Numbered from the stretch's first letter, positions 1-8,587 are shown. The stretch is DNA of 19,358 bases from an uncultured Lachnospiraceae bacterium (GCA_947564305.1 CANOBT010000104.1:1-19358); one strand, 5' to 3'. Translations and numbers: made by a program. The notes: generated by a model not told the origin, from the sequence alone.

Positions 1-1057
1 GGTTGTTGTCACAGGTAAACAGCGGCGGATATTTCCCGCCGTAACATTTCATGTAGTTCCGGCACATGTTCCCTGCTCCGAACAGTACGATGGAACTGTA
101 TCTCTTTATTGTGTTCTCTATGCCAATCTGCCATTTAAAGTACCCGGCCACTGATTTTGCCAGTGTCAGCAGCTGCGGGCGGAGCATTGGCGAAAAAACT
201 GCCGCCGTATCCGAAAAGTCTAATATCAGCTCTCCGTCAAAGCCGCTCTCGCGCAGCCCGCGTATCAGTCCCAGCCAGTCCGTCCGGGGCTGGCCGCTGC
301 ATACGGCAGTGAAAGGGAGCATGGAGCTTTCCCGGCATCCGTCGCAGTCCCGCAGCAGCACGGCTTTCACGCGGTCGCCCAGCCGTACCGCTATTTCCCG
401 CATGGACTGGCCGCACAGGCTGTAAGTTCCTGCGTTCATGCAGAAACCGAACCTCTCTTCTCCTACCGCCTGGTTCAGGCCGTCCACCCAAGAAGCCGCA
501 TCCTCTGCATCGGCACAGACTCCCCGAATCAAATGACCGTTCATGTCCTGACATTGGTTCTCCAGAAGAATGGCTATGCCATTTTCCCTGGCGGAATCCG
601 CGAGACTAAGGTAATACTCTCTATTTATCTCCCAGCTTTCCCTGGCCGTCTTCCCAAAAGGCAATGGACGCACAATCAGGTATTTGCCACCGGCTTCCCC
701 ACAAATCCGGACGCTTTCCAGTGTCAGCCTGGCACAAAGTTCCTTTAAATCCGCTCTCTTTGTACCCCATTTCAAATAGGGCGCTATCGCTACCGGGGCA
801 GACAGAATCGCTTCCCTGCAGCTTTGCATCATACTTTCAGCGCATTTTTGCAAGGCAGACGGTTGTTCCGATATCAAGACTTTATTTTTCTGCTTCGCTT
901 TGGCAGAGAACTTTCCGACATTTTTCAGCTCTGCCGGAGAGCAGTACATTGCCAAATCAAGCAATACATTCCCGAACCCTGCCTTTGCCATATCCAAAAC
1001 ACCCTGTCCCGGGCGGTCTATATCCACAATCCCAGATGGGGCACATATCACATTCAA
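1..1057 (-). CDS. Sugar isomerase/epimerase-like TIM-barrel protein with C-terminal Rossmann-like module (3' end beyond window)
   Basis: An open frame of 352 codons runs off the left edge. The start is TTG at 1057: an in-frame TAA lies two codons upstream (1063-1061) and GGGAGGG sits 6 nt before the TTG. Residues 1-300 look like the xylose-isomerase-like TIM barrel (AP_endonuc_2 type), which handles sugar or polyol phosphates. The frame opens NVICAPSGIVDIDRPGQG, and a late stretch (TDWLGLIRGLRESGFDGEL, 259-277) matches the family's last helix-strand pair. The expected metal ligands are only partly kept: E166 is present, but the DxGH site reads NAGT (208-211), the HxxD site reads LLRD (234-237) and the last Glu is D280. 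From residue 323 a Rossmann start (IVLFGAGN) leads to TCDNN at the edge, the same module as in neighbouring genes. The TIM-barrel call is good; the substrate is unknown and catalysis is doubtful. Confidence 0.75.
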   Translation of the reverse strand, partial: MNVICAPSGIVDIDRPGQGVLDMAKAGFGNVLLDLAMYCSPAELKNVGKFSAKAKQKNKVLISEQPSALQKCAESMMQSCREAILSAPVAIAPYLKWGTKRADLKELCARLTLESVRICGEAGGKYLIVRPLPFGKTARESWEINREYYLSLADSARENGIAILLENQCQDMNGHLIRGVCADAEDAASWVDGLNQAVGEERFGFCMNAGTYSLCGQSMREIAVRLGDRVKAVLLRDCDGCRESSMLPFTAVCSGQPRTDWLGLIRGLRESGFDGELILDFSDTAAVFSPMLRPQLLTLAKSVAGYFKWQIGIENTIKRYSSIVLFGAGNMCRNYMKCYGGKYPPLFTCDNN

Positions 1058-1060
1058 TGC

Positions 1061-1126
1061 TTACCCTCCCTGCCCGCCTAAACCGGGCATGTCCAATTTC
1101 CTATGCTCGTCCTCTATGCCTGCCAT
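1061..1126 (-). CDS. Possible 21-residue leader ORF
   Basis: A short frame begins with ATG at 1126, 8 nt after GGAGG, and ends with TAA at 1063-1061, only 3 nt before the TTG start of the isomerase-like gene and in the same frame. The product would be MAGIEDEHRKLDMPGLGGQG plus one Gly. It fills most of the 93-nt gap between two genes. It could couple translation into the weak TTG start, or be chance in a purine-rich spacer. I do not recognise the peptide. Confidence 0.2.
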   Translation of the reverse strand: MAGIEDEHRKLDMPGLGGQGG

Positions 1127-1150
1127 CCTCCCCGCCTCCAGGGCAGCAAA

Positions 1151-3484
1151 TCAAAGAAGCTTTTTTTCAATCAGCGACTTGATGCGGGTAGAGCTGGTGC
1201 TTTCCGTGTAAGGGAAGAATGTCATCTCGGCCCCATGCTTTTTCAGAAATTCTTTCTCAGCCAGCCAGTCCGGGTTGTCCACGTAATCGCTGCCGGAGAA
1301 CTGGCAGTCAAACCGGTACAGTCTCCAGGCATCTCTTGTCCCATTGTAGTTCAGGGGAATCTCCACCGCCTCGTCCACATAACGGCAGGAACGCACCATT
1401 TCTATCCGTTCGGCAAAGGGGATGAAAGGGTCTGTCTCCTTATATTTCCGGACGCCCGCATCCGTCACTACGCCTACAATCAAGTAGTCGCACTGTTCTT
1501 TCGCCCTGCGGAACATATTCAAGTGGCCTATATGGAACAGATCGAATACGCCTGCTATGTAGCCTACATGGTATTTTTTCGAAAGTCCTCCCTCTGTTTC
1601 TGCATTTTGCCCTTCTGTGGTATGCCCTTTTATGTTTTTTCTTTCCGCATCTTGTATCTCTGTGGCTGCCACCGGACGCCGCTTTCTGGGGTATGCCTTA
1701 TGGGAATCATAGATGCTGTATTCCCGCACTCCCATGGCGTCCAGCTGCTTCATCACCGACAGGTAGTTCTTGATGCAGATAAGCACCTTGTATTCGCCGC
1801 TGTGCAGCTGTTTCAACAGCTCCGGGGACTGGACGGCAATGCCTTCCAGCTCCTGGCCCCATTTCTCCGCATTGTTGTCCACAATGGCATAAACCGGATA
1901 GTCCTGCCCATATAGGGCAAGGAATTTCCGGGTGAAAGCGCCGGAGCCGAAAAGAATAAGCTTTTTAATGTCCGCATTGCGGAAAATATCCACAAATAAG
2001 CGCTGGTACTCTTCATCCGAATAGTTCATGCGCTGACGGTTGGAATTCACCACCTCGGCATTGCGGCGGCACTTCTCATGATAGGGGCGCAGCTCCTTTT
2101 CCTTTCGCAGCCTGGCCAGGAAATCCCACTCCATCCGTCTCCACTGATCCAGTCTGGCAGTAAGGCCGTATCGCTCGAACAGGACTTCTATGGGCAGAAT
2201 CTTCTGTAACTCTATATTGCCGGAATAGAATGTGGCAATCATCCGAAAAATAATTGCATTGGCCGGATAATTCTCCTGACAGAATTCCTGATCATAAAAT
2301 AAGAATGTTCCATTCTGATAAAAGCTGTTCAGAGGAACCATATCCAGATACCCTTTTTTCAGGACTGCTCCCCCACCGTCTCCTTTGTCCGGTTCTACAA
2401 TCTCAGAAGAACGCAAAATCATTTCCCTGAAAGAATCAAGCTTCTGCAGAAATTTTTCTTTATCTGTCTGAAGCAGCTTTTTTAAATATACCTGGCCTAC
2501 TTCCGCTTCTATGTATGGCATGACATAGACACCGTTTTCTATTCCGGCATCTACCACAGGAACTCCTTGCCCAGCCAGCTCCCTGCCGTGCCCCGCAAGC
2601 TTTTCCAGTCTGGCCCGGCCTTCCGGATAGACTGCCCGCTTTTCCACTGTTCCCGATTTGCGGGTGATGGTGAGGAGCGCGTCCTCTCTGCCCCGCTCCA
2701 TGGAGCTGGTGACCTGGAGCACATCCGAATGCTCTCCGTCCGGGGAGCACTCGATCAGGTACGCATTGGCCATTTGGTGGAACATGCCGTTTTCTGCCAG
2801 ACCGGCATACAGGCTCTCCTCCTCCAGGAATACGGAATCGGGATAGTTGTAGGTGGGAAAGAGCCGGTTGGCCAAGTCCTCATTGGGCAGATAATCCTCT
2901 GCGTAGATAAGGTTCGGATTCCTCAAATCCGGCAGAACCGAAAAGAAGCGGGAGGAATTCCAGCCTGTGTTCCGCAGCATATTTTTTATTTCTGCATGAT
3001 TGTACATGCGGCCCTGGAAAGTGTCCTCTTTTTTGGAATAGGCTCTGCGATAGTTTTCTATCCCGTCGAAATTCCGCTGGGTATAAGGGTCTCTGTCGCC
3101 GCAGAAGTAGCGGATGCCGAAACGGTTGTTCATCCCTAAGAGCAGGCAGCCTTTGGGCTTGAGGAGCCTGCGCCAGGATGCCAGAAAATCTTCCGGGACA
3201 GGCTGCCGCTCCAGAGTCTCTATGGAGATGATATAGTCGAAACCGGAAGTCCGGTTCTGCTGCCAGCTTTCCTCGATGGTCTGTCCGCAGGAGGCGCATG
3301 TCACCTGGCACAGGCGATCAGCGAGCAATTCTGCTATGGGATCTTCAGGTCTGCCGATGTATAGGATATGGGGCTTTTTTTCTGAGATCTGAATATCCCC
3401 GGCCGCCCCTGCTGCCGGCATGAAATCGTACCAGTACAGCAATCCTTTTTGTATTTCCCGTATAAGTGTCTCCGGCTGTATCAT
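1151..3484 (-). CDS. Four-domain protein: methyltransferase-like, kinase-like, Rossmann-like, cytidylyltransferase
   Basis: This 777-residue protein joins four units. Residues about 30-200 resemble a class I SAM methyltransferase ([17 protein letters not shown] at 107-123), although motif I is degenerate (LYIGRPED). Residues about 240-450 look like a protein-kinase-like fold: K282 in [10 protein letters not shown], a catalytic-loop pattern D381-x4-N386, and a metal site D398-Q-E400. Residues about 507-600 are the locus's Rossmann module (LILFGSGAF, then IVDNN). Residues about 638-777 are a TagD-type cytidylyltransferase with HIGH at 651-654, a GSD site near 731, and the closing STSSTRIK. A linker of about 35 polar residues precedes that last domain. 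Methyltransferase plus kinase recalls WbdD, which phosphorylates and methylates O-antigen ends; the cytidylyltransferase would make a CDP-alcohol such as CDP-glycerol. That joint role is inference. The ribosome site is weak (GGGGAGAGGA well upstream). Confidence 0.85.
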   Translation of the reverse strand: MIQPETLIREIQKGLLYWYDFMPAAGAAGDIQISEKKPHILYIGRPEDPIAELLADRLCQVTCASCGQTIEESWQQNRTSGFDYIISIETLERQPVPEDFLASWRRLLKPKGCLLLGMNNRFGIRYFCGDRDPYTQRNFDGIENYRRAYSKKEDTFQGRMYNHAEIKNMLRNTGWNSSRFFSVLPDLRNPNLIYAEDYLPNEDLANRLFPTYNYPDSVFLEEESLYAGLAENGMFHQMANAYLIECSPDGEHSDVLQVTSSMERGREDALLTITRKSGTVEKRAVYPEGRARLEKLAGHGRELAGQGVPVVDAGIENGVYVMPYIEAEVGQVYLKKLLQTDKEKFLQKLDSFREMILRSSEIVEPDKGDGGGAVLKKGYLDMVPLNSFYQNGTFLFYDQEFCQENYPANAIIFRMIATFYSGNIELQKILPIEVLFERYGLTARLDQWRRMEWDFLARLRKEKELRPYHEKCRRNAEVVNSNRQRMNYSDEEYQRLFVDIFRNADIKKLILFGSGAFTRKFLALYGQDYPVYAIVDNNAEKWGQELEGIAVQSPELLKQLHSGEYKVLICIKNYLSVMKQLDAMGVREYSIYDSHKAYPRKRRPVAATEIQDAERKNIKGHTTEGQNAETEGGLSKKYHVGYIAGVFDLFHIGHLNMFRRAKEQCDYLIVGVVTDAGVRKYKETDPFIPFAERIEMVRSCRYVDEAVEIPLNYNGTRDAWRLYRFDCQFSGSDYVDNPDWLAEKEFLKKHGAEMTFFPYTESTSSTRIKSLIEKKLL

Positions 3485-3531
3485 CTTTCAATCAGTCCTC
3501 TCCCCTGCCTTATCACTATATCCAACTGTCG

Positions 3532-3802
3532 TCATCCTATCAGCACTTCCTTTCCGCAGAACGCAAAACCGTACTTTCGAATCCGTTCTGCCGGAATGCC
3601 CTTGGCCTCCAGGCTTGCCGCATGTTTCATGCTTTAAATCTGCCCCAGCGCTGACCGCACCGTATCTTCCAGCGTCTTCTCACCGTCCTCCGGGTCGTAA
3701 ACCTTAAATTCCAGAATACTGTCTTGTTTTATCCACATGAAAAAGATTGTTTTGAATCAGCTGCGAGGAATCCTGATGTCCGATGCCGACTGTCCTTGCC
3801 AT
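3532..3802 (-). pseudogene. Deletion remnant of a DUF1703-type AAA ATPase/PD-(D/E)XK gene
   Basis: Only the two ends of a gene normally above 500 codons remain. The start is ATG at 3802, preceded by AGGAGG with a 7-nt spacer, and gives MARTVGIGHQDSSQLIQNNL and then FHVDKTR, the typical N-terminus of this family. After Thr26/Arg27 the sequence jumps, one frame over, to the family's C-terminus: SILEFKVYDPEDGEKTLEDT, later IPAERIRKYGFAF and GKEVLIG before TGA at 3534-3532. Reading from ATG stops at TAA 3706-3704. The C-terminal piece has its own in-frame TAA at 3636-3634. About 450 residues, including the Walker motifs, are gone, so no ATPase or nuclease can be made. It sits between two glycan genes and is probably not part of the glycan pathway. 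Confidence 0.8.
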
Positions 3803-3856
3803 GCTGCGTCCTCCTGCGTTTTTCTATAAAGAAAATGCGAGAATCTGCTGTGTTTT

Positions 3857-3885
3857 ATTCTAACATTTTGCGGGGGCGCGTGCAA
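3857..3885 (-). promoter_or_regulatory. Candidate sigma-70-type promoter upstream of the DUF1703 remnant
   Basis: On the minus strand TTGCAC (3885-3880) is followed after exactly 17 nt by TAGAAT (3862-3857). A start site near 3850 would give a leader of about 48 nt to the ATG at 3802. It lies in the only sizeable gap without a coding frame here (3803-3904). If active it would now transcribe the remnant and possibly the four-domain gene beyond it. Found by eye from the -35/-10 pattern only. Confidence 0.4.
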
Positions 3886-3904
3886 TTACTTTTTATTGGC
3901 TTTG

Positions 3905-5134
3905 TCAAGGTGTATCCTTTCCACTGTCAATGCCGCTTATGGCAAATTTTTCTGCATGTGTTCTATAATACTGCATCATCATCTTCTTCTGGTGCCCAAA
4001 CGCCAGATGTCCGGCCAGCGCGCTTTTCACCTCATAAATTGCCAGATCCTTCTTCCTGTTGTCTTCGCAAATATATGCCTCGTCGCAGCCCATGCCGGAC
4101 TCCCCCGGCATTTCCGGCCATTTCCCCATCATCAGCCACCTTTCACGAGAAAACATGATGCAGCCGATATTATAGTAGCAATCCAGTATATCATATCCTT
4201 TATTCTTCAGAAAACTGCCTGACATACTGTCAAAAGTCTCCATAGTATCCCATAAGAACTCCGCCGTCTCCTCTATGTTAAACACCGCACTGAACCTGTG
4301 CCTATATGCCCTGCCGAACTGCCGCTCATACTCTTCCTTTCGACCAATTAGATTCAGATATGTCACATAGCCGCAACAATTCAATGGCACAACCGGAACG
4401 GCAAAACCTATTCGATATTCCCCCTCTTCCTCAATCTTGCGGTAGTTCTTTATCATTTCTACAAAAAAATTCTTGCCCACAAAAATATCTTCATCCATCT
4501 TGAGTATATACTCTGCTGAAGGATGAAATTCAACAACCAGGTTCTGGATATAACATACCTGATTGGTCTCCGTATACAAATAGGACCACCTGTTCCGCTC
4601 TGCCACTTCCTCCAGTACCCTATCATATTTTCCTGACAAGACCAGACAGTAATCCATTTCATCATCCTGAAAAGCTTCCACTCTCCCAATGGTATCTTTC
4701 CACAGTTCAGGTTCGTATCCGGCAAGTATGTAGCATAGATACCGTTTCCCTTTACTCCGATTTGTAAAATGCCACGGTATGTCATATCGATAAGGAGTCA
4801 GCCGCTCCTCCAGATTCCGAAGATTATAGATATCTGTTATTCCATATGCCGACAGCTGTTTCCATACGTCCTCCGCATAATTAATGGACAGGATAACTAT
4901 GAAAGAATCCTTTTCCATTTCCCGGAGCGCATCCGGCTTCAGTACCGGGATTCCCTCATATTCTTCTCAAAAGGTATATTTAAAGTTGTCCACTATGCAG
5001 CGAATATCTGCGCCATACCCATTCTGTCTCAGCCAGGTGATAACCCCACCTGTTTGAGCGCCCATTCCCCACAGTACAATGGATTTGCACAAGAGTTTTT
5101 CGGCGTCCATTTTTTTCAGACTGTCAAAAATCAC
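3905..5134 (-). pseudogene. Rossmann-module glycosyltransferase interrupted by an in-frame TGA
   Basis: The full frame starts at GTG 5134, with AAGGAG 8 nt upstream just after the stop of the radical SAM gene. It would give 409 residues but for TGA at codon 56 (4969-4967). Residues 1 to about 105 are the locus's Rossmann module (IVLWGMGAQTGG, then IVDNF). The interrupted stretch reads KYTF-stop-EEYEGIPV, where Trp (TGG) would fit. After the stop a frame can restart at ATG 4918 (337 residues) without a convincing ribosome site, and it would lack most of the Rossmann module. The rest resembles a GT-A glycosyltransferase: ILKMDEDIFV supplies a DED metal site (142-144 counted from ATG 4918). The catalytic part is otherwise intact, so a shortened enzyme cannot be excluded. 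Donor and acceptor are unknown. Confidence 0.75.
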
Positions 5135-5146
5135 TTTCCCATCTCC

Positions 5147-5950
5147 TTACTGTCTTTCCTTATCTGCCACCCAATCCTCCATATGGGCATATTGCCTTGT
5201 ACGCTGCCATGGAATGAAAACGGCTTCGTCAGGGCAGTAACGACAGATATCTGCATAGCATTCCAGCTTTTCTCTCAAAACTGCGCCCGACTGTTCTTCA
5301 TAAATGTCTAAAATATCTTTCGACTCAATTGTGCATCCATACTCTGCATTGAAATCTCCAATCAGCAGCGGAAGAGGACACTTTGCTATCTTACCGTCCC
5401 TCAGGAAATGACAATGGGCGCTGCCGCATAATCGGACAGATTTTTCCGGATTGTGATGAGGAGAAAGCATCAGGCTTTTGCGGAAGTTCTGAAGCCTTTC
5501 CGCAATCGTTCCATAGGGGATTCTTTCTTGGTTCAGCTTTTCGGTCAGTTCCTCTATGTTTTCCATTGTAGGAGGATAGGGGCTGATATCCATAGCGCCG
5601 TGGCAGCTTCGCATTGTTTCCCATAGGTTATCCGATTGCCGGGGAATCAAAAGCCCATTGGTGACAATACGAAGTTACGCTGCCGGGAAATACTGCCTTA
5701 CGGTTCTTATGTAGCTGCTCAGTTCAGGGTTCAGCAAAGGCTCTCTGCCCATGAGGCGGATGATAAAAATGTTGGAAAACAGCTCTGACAGTCTCTTGAA
5801 ATCCTGTTCAAATTTCCGGAGTTCCGGGTAGTTAGGGCTTGTGGCGATATTGGAAAAATGCATGCAGCCCCGGCACTTCAAGTTGCATGTGTAATTAAAG
5901 GTTTCCTCCTGGTATATTCCCTGCCAGACTTTTACGGAAATTCAGTCCAT
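5147..5950 (-). pseudogene. Radical SAM protein with two in-frame stop codons
   Basis: The reading frame runs from ATG 5950 to TAA 5149-5147 (267 residues if read through). It is broken by TGA at codon 3 (5944-5942) and TAA at codon 92 (5677-5675). The radical SAM cluster motif CNLKCRGC (CxxxCxxC) is clear near residue 20, and the frame stays homologous across the second stop (YFPAA-stop-LRIVTNGLLIP). The usual GGEP motif reads MGREPLLNPEL, a further sign of decay. The C-terminal part is Cys-rich (CGSAHCHF, CPLP, CRYC), like an auxiliary iron-sulfur (SPASM/twitch-like) region. The start lies 5 nt after the stop of the GT10 gene. Members in glycan loci are presumed to modify a sugar or carrier; no reaction can be assigned. 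If any product is made it would be a fragment. Confidence 0.8.
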
Positions 5951-5954
5951 CGCG

Positions 5955-7229
5955 CTACGCCTTCATCACTTCCATAATAAAATCATTGATAGATAAAAAG
6001 CTATGGTATCCCATCTCAGACAAGCTATCAATTAATTCCTCCTGATTATTCTCACGAATAGCTATCAAAATCAGGGGATTCTCTGTTTTCGGTTTCCAAT
6101 TTTCTATTGCAACAATCGGAAGTCCCTTGAAATCACCATTTGCATCGTTCGCTTTCGTCACTAGACAAGCTGTTACATTTTGGATATCCCAAGCATCCAA
6201 AAACTCCTTTATTTTTCTAGCAAAATTCCCTTTCCCATAAATGACGATTTCTTCCCAATCCTTAAGGCTGCTTAAAATCCCTTCCCTATATATGCTGTAA
6301 TTTAATGTATTTGTTCTATTTATATCCACAGTCGTTTTCTTTTGTTTTGCCTGTGTATATTTCTTTCGACTGCTTTCTACAATTTGAGTCAAAAAATGAA
6401 GCAGTTTATCTTCCCATGCAAAATCATAATCACGCCTCATCGGATTCTGCAATACCATATATTCTGCCAGTTCAGGGTCATTATCTATCTGTCTGACTTT
6501 CTCCACCACCGCGTCAAAATCATTATCGAATGCATTACAGTCAATAAACGCATCACGGTTGAACTCCTCCGCTACCAGAGGATTGCCATAATAAATCGGG
6601 ATTGAGCCAGCTATCAGCGGCTGTACCAGCTTTTCGGTAGTATAGCCATCCATCAGACAATTCTCAAAAGCAATCGTGAATTTATAATTCCGGATAAAAT
6701 TCACTTTTCCCCAATAAGAATCTCTGCTCCATCTGGACGGGAGTTCATCCGTATCCATATTGTGCAGCACCATTCCCGGGCAATCTACCTTTTTATACTG
6801 CATCAGTTTTTTGCAAAATTCTTTTCTGAGGAATGCCCCCTCGCCTGTAAATTCATTTGAATAGATAAAATTACAAAATCTCTTATCCGAAAAACTTACA
6901 TCAACGAATCTGCTCCTATCCTGTATATCGGGCGTTATTTCCATGGCAAACAATGGAAGCCTCAGATAACGCGCACCAAATTGCAGTGGGTCGAACCCGA
7001 TGGCATAGTCGCACTCATTGAAATCCGGGCTCACCGGTTCGCCGGTGTAAAATATTTTTGTGCAGTCATACTCCAGGTGTTTATCCCCCCACATCGAATA
7101 TATCAAAAAATCTGGATTGTCAGATATTACAACATGATATCTTTTTCTCAGCAAGTCAACAATAAAATTATCCTGATTGCCGTCCCCTGTTGAGCTGAAA
7201 TCCACCGTCTTTACCCGAATTGTTTCCAT
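5955..7229 (-). CDS. GT10 (alpha-fucosyltransferase-type) glycosyltransferase with C-terminal Rossmann-like module
   Basis: I prefer ATG 7229 (424 residues) over ATG 7244, because GGAGAGG lies 6 nt before 7229 and the former ATG has no ribosome site. The gene starts right after the TGA of the preceding GT2 gene (7233-7231). The GT10 hallmark is present: YKFTIAFEN, then GYTTEK, then SIPIYYG (about residues 182-215). The family moves fucose or a related deoxysugar from a GDP-sugar onto GlcNAc/Gal-type acceptors, here presumably in the cytoplasm on a lipid-linked glycan. After a Lys/Thr-rich linker, residues about 328-424 form the locus's Rossmann module (IVIYGKGNFARK). Typical bacterial GT10 enzymes lack such a tail. 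Donor and linkage are not decided by the sequence. Confidence 0.85.
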   Translation of the reverse strand: METIRVKTVDFSSTGDGNQDNFIVDLLRKRYHVVISDNPDFLIYSMWGDKHLEYDCTKIFYTGEPVSPDFNECDYAIGFDPLQFGARYLRLPLFAMEITPDIQDRSRFVDVSFSDKRFCNFIYSNEFTGEGAFLRKEFCKKLMQYKKVDCPGMVLHNMDTDELPSRWSRDSYWGKVNFIRNYKFTIAFENCLMDGYTTEKLVQPLIAGSIPIYYGNPLVAEEFNRDAFIDCNAFDNDFDAVVEKVRQIDNDPELAEYMVLQNPMRRDYDFAWEDKLLHFLTQIVESSRKKYTQAKQKKTTVDINRTNTLNYSIYREGILSSLKDWEEIVIYGKGNFARKIKEFLDAWDIQNVTACLVTKANDANGDFKGLPIVAIENWKPKTENPLILIAIRENNQEELIDSLSEMGYHSFLSINDFIMEVMKA

Positions 7230-7230
7230 C

Positions 7231-8562
7231 TCATGCCTCTCCATATACGCAAATCATATCTTTACAAATCCCCATGCCACATAGCTGCTTCACAATGTCT
7301 TGTGCATGAAGCTCATTCGCTATAATAAAGAAAGCATCTGGATACTGTGCTATAGCATCTTCCGGCGCCAGAATCACATGGCTGTTCTTCCATGTATTCC
7401 ACAATAAGCTTGAATTATCTGTCAGACAGCAAATCCGGCTATCCATAAATTGAATCAACTCTAAAACATGGCTGCCCCTTTTTCCACATCCAAAGACAAC
7501 TATTTTCTCCGCATTATCCAATCGCGTCACCTTGTCCAAAAAACGATGTAGCTGCCGCCCTCTCTCTGTCTTCTTTTCAGTCTCTTCTTCAATCAGTTGA
7601 GCAATCATTTCCGGCGTTCTTGTCATCATTTCAGCAGCTACCTGACTATAGCCAAGGCAATGATAATGTTCCAAAGCATCTCGGTCTTTTTCTAGTTCGT
7701 TCAAATAGCGTTCAAATAATTCCTGTCGATATGCCCCTTTCAAATGACCCATATTTCCGCGAAAATCCGTATACTTCCACTGATATGCATTATGCCATAT
7801 ATAGCAATCCGTAATATTCCGTTTTATGAGTTCCTGCCTCAAAAATTCATGCTCTTCCGCTATGACTATGGTTTTCGTTGTATCATACATGGAAGAATCC
7901 GGATTATCTATGCGGTATAGATAAACAGAAGCATCCAGATGATATGCCCTCTGCGCCAATATGCTGGTCAGAAAGCGAAACGACATATCCTGGTAGGATG
8001 CCCCTGGCGACTCATTCATCCTGATGTTCTCTCTCTCCAAATACGCCCTGCGGAACAAGCCAGTCCAGTAGCGTGTGATAGTTCCAAACGCCTCCGGCTG
8101 TGCCTTATAGTCTATCAGGCGATTATACATATCCTCCGGATACATCTTAACAGCCTGCCTGATTCTTTTCCCATTTACATCAAAAAAGCTGGTATAATCA
8201 GCATTTACAAAGTCTGTGTGATACTGCTCCGCGATTTCATAAAGCTTCTCTAACATGAACGGCTCATACATATCATCTGATTCCAGAACGGATATATATT
8301 CTCCCTGGGCTTCTTCAATTCCACGGTTCACTTTATGTCCATAGCTGGTATTCGCATCATTTACAATTCGGACTCTGTCATCCTGCTTCGCAAAATCCCT
8401 CAAAATTTGGGGCGTGCCATCCGTGCTCCCGCCATCCATGCAAAGAACCTCGAACCCGGAAAACGTCTGGCCAAGGACGCTCTCCATACATTCCTGTATA
8501 TATTTTTCTGCATTATGCACTGTCACAATAACAGAAATCCTAATTTCCTCTTTTCTATGCAT
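7231..8562 (-). CDS. GT2 glycosyltransferase with C-terminal Rossmann-like module (paralogue 1)
   Basis: 443 residues, ATG 8562, with GAGGAG 9 nt upstream. The GT-A catalytic domain opens with ISVIVTVHNAEKYI. The nucleotide site reads MDGGSTDG (42-49, where many GT2 enzymes have DDGSTD), and the metal-binding DxD-type site is ESDD (94-97). It uses a nucleotide sugar to extend the glycan at the cytoplasmic face; the sugar is unknown. Residues about 350-443 are a Rossmann module: IVVFGCGKRG, an acidic strand end at LTDNS, and a closing MICVYGEA. The next upstream gene is a clear paralogue with shared signatures NTSYGHK, LESDD, GAS(Y/F)QD and YRIDN. There are 25 nt between the two genes, so they are surely co-transcribed. 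Confidence 0.9.
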   Translation of the reverse strand: MHRKEEIRISVIVTVHNAEKYIQECMESVLGQTFSGFEVLCMDGGSTDGTPQILRDFAKQDDRVRIVNDANTSYGHKVNRGIEEAQGEYISVLESDDMYEPFMLEKLYEIAEQYHTDFVNADYTSFFDVNGKRIRQAVKMYPEDMYNRLIDYKAQPEAFGTITRYWTGLFRRAYLERENIRMNESPGASYQDMSFRFLTSILAQRAYHLDASVYLYRIDNPDSSMYDTTKTIVIAEEHEFLRQELIKRNITDCYIWHNAYQWKYTDFRGNMGHLKGAYRQELFERYLNELEKDRDALEHYHCLGYSQVAAEMMTRTPEMIAQLIEEETEKKTERGRQLHRFLDKVTRLDNAEKIVVFGCGKRGSHVLELIQFMDSRICCLTDNSSLLWNTWKNSHVILAPEDAIAQYPDAFFIIANELHAQDIVKQLCGMGICKDMICVYGEA

Positions 8563-8587
8563 TTATATCTGCTCCTCATGTAACGCG

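Noticed and set aside
237..554. Minus-strand 105-codon frame within the isomerase-like gene
   Set aside because: It lies in another frame of the same strand inside a longer homologous frame (1-1057), is rich in Arg/Gly/Pro as expected from a shifted GC-rich gene, and matches no family.
1103..1915. Plus-strand frame of 270 codons opposite the four-domain gene
   Set aside because: It is antisense to a frame with clear domain motifs, and its translation shows no recognisable fold; codon-bias shadow.
3485..3707. Plus-strand short frames between the four-domain gene and the decay zone
   Set aside because: They lie antisense to the readable DUF1703 C-terminal remnant and show no family resemblance.
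3634..5944. TGA recoding (as Trp or selenocysteine) to explain in-frame stops
   Set aside because: Both TGAs fit Trp positions, but TAA stops interrupt two of the same three genes, one gene uses TGA as its normal end, and further damage (GREP motif, large deletion) points to decay.
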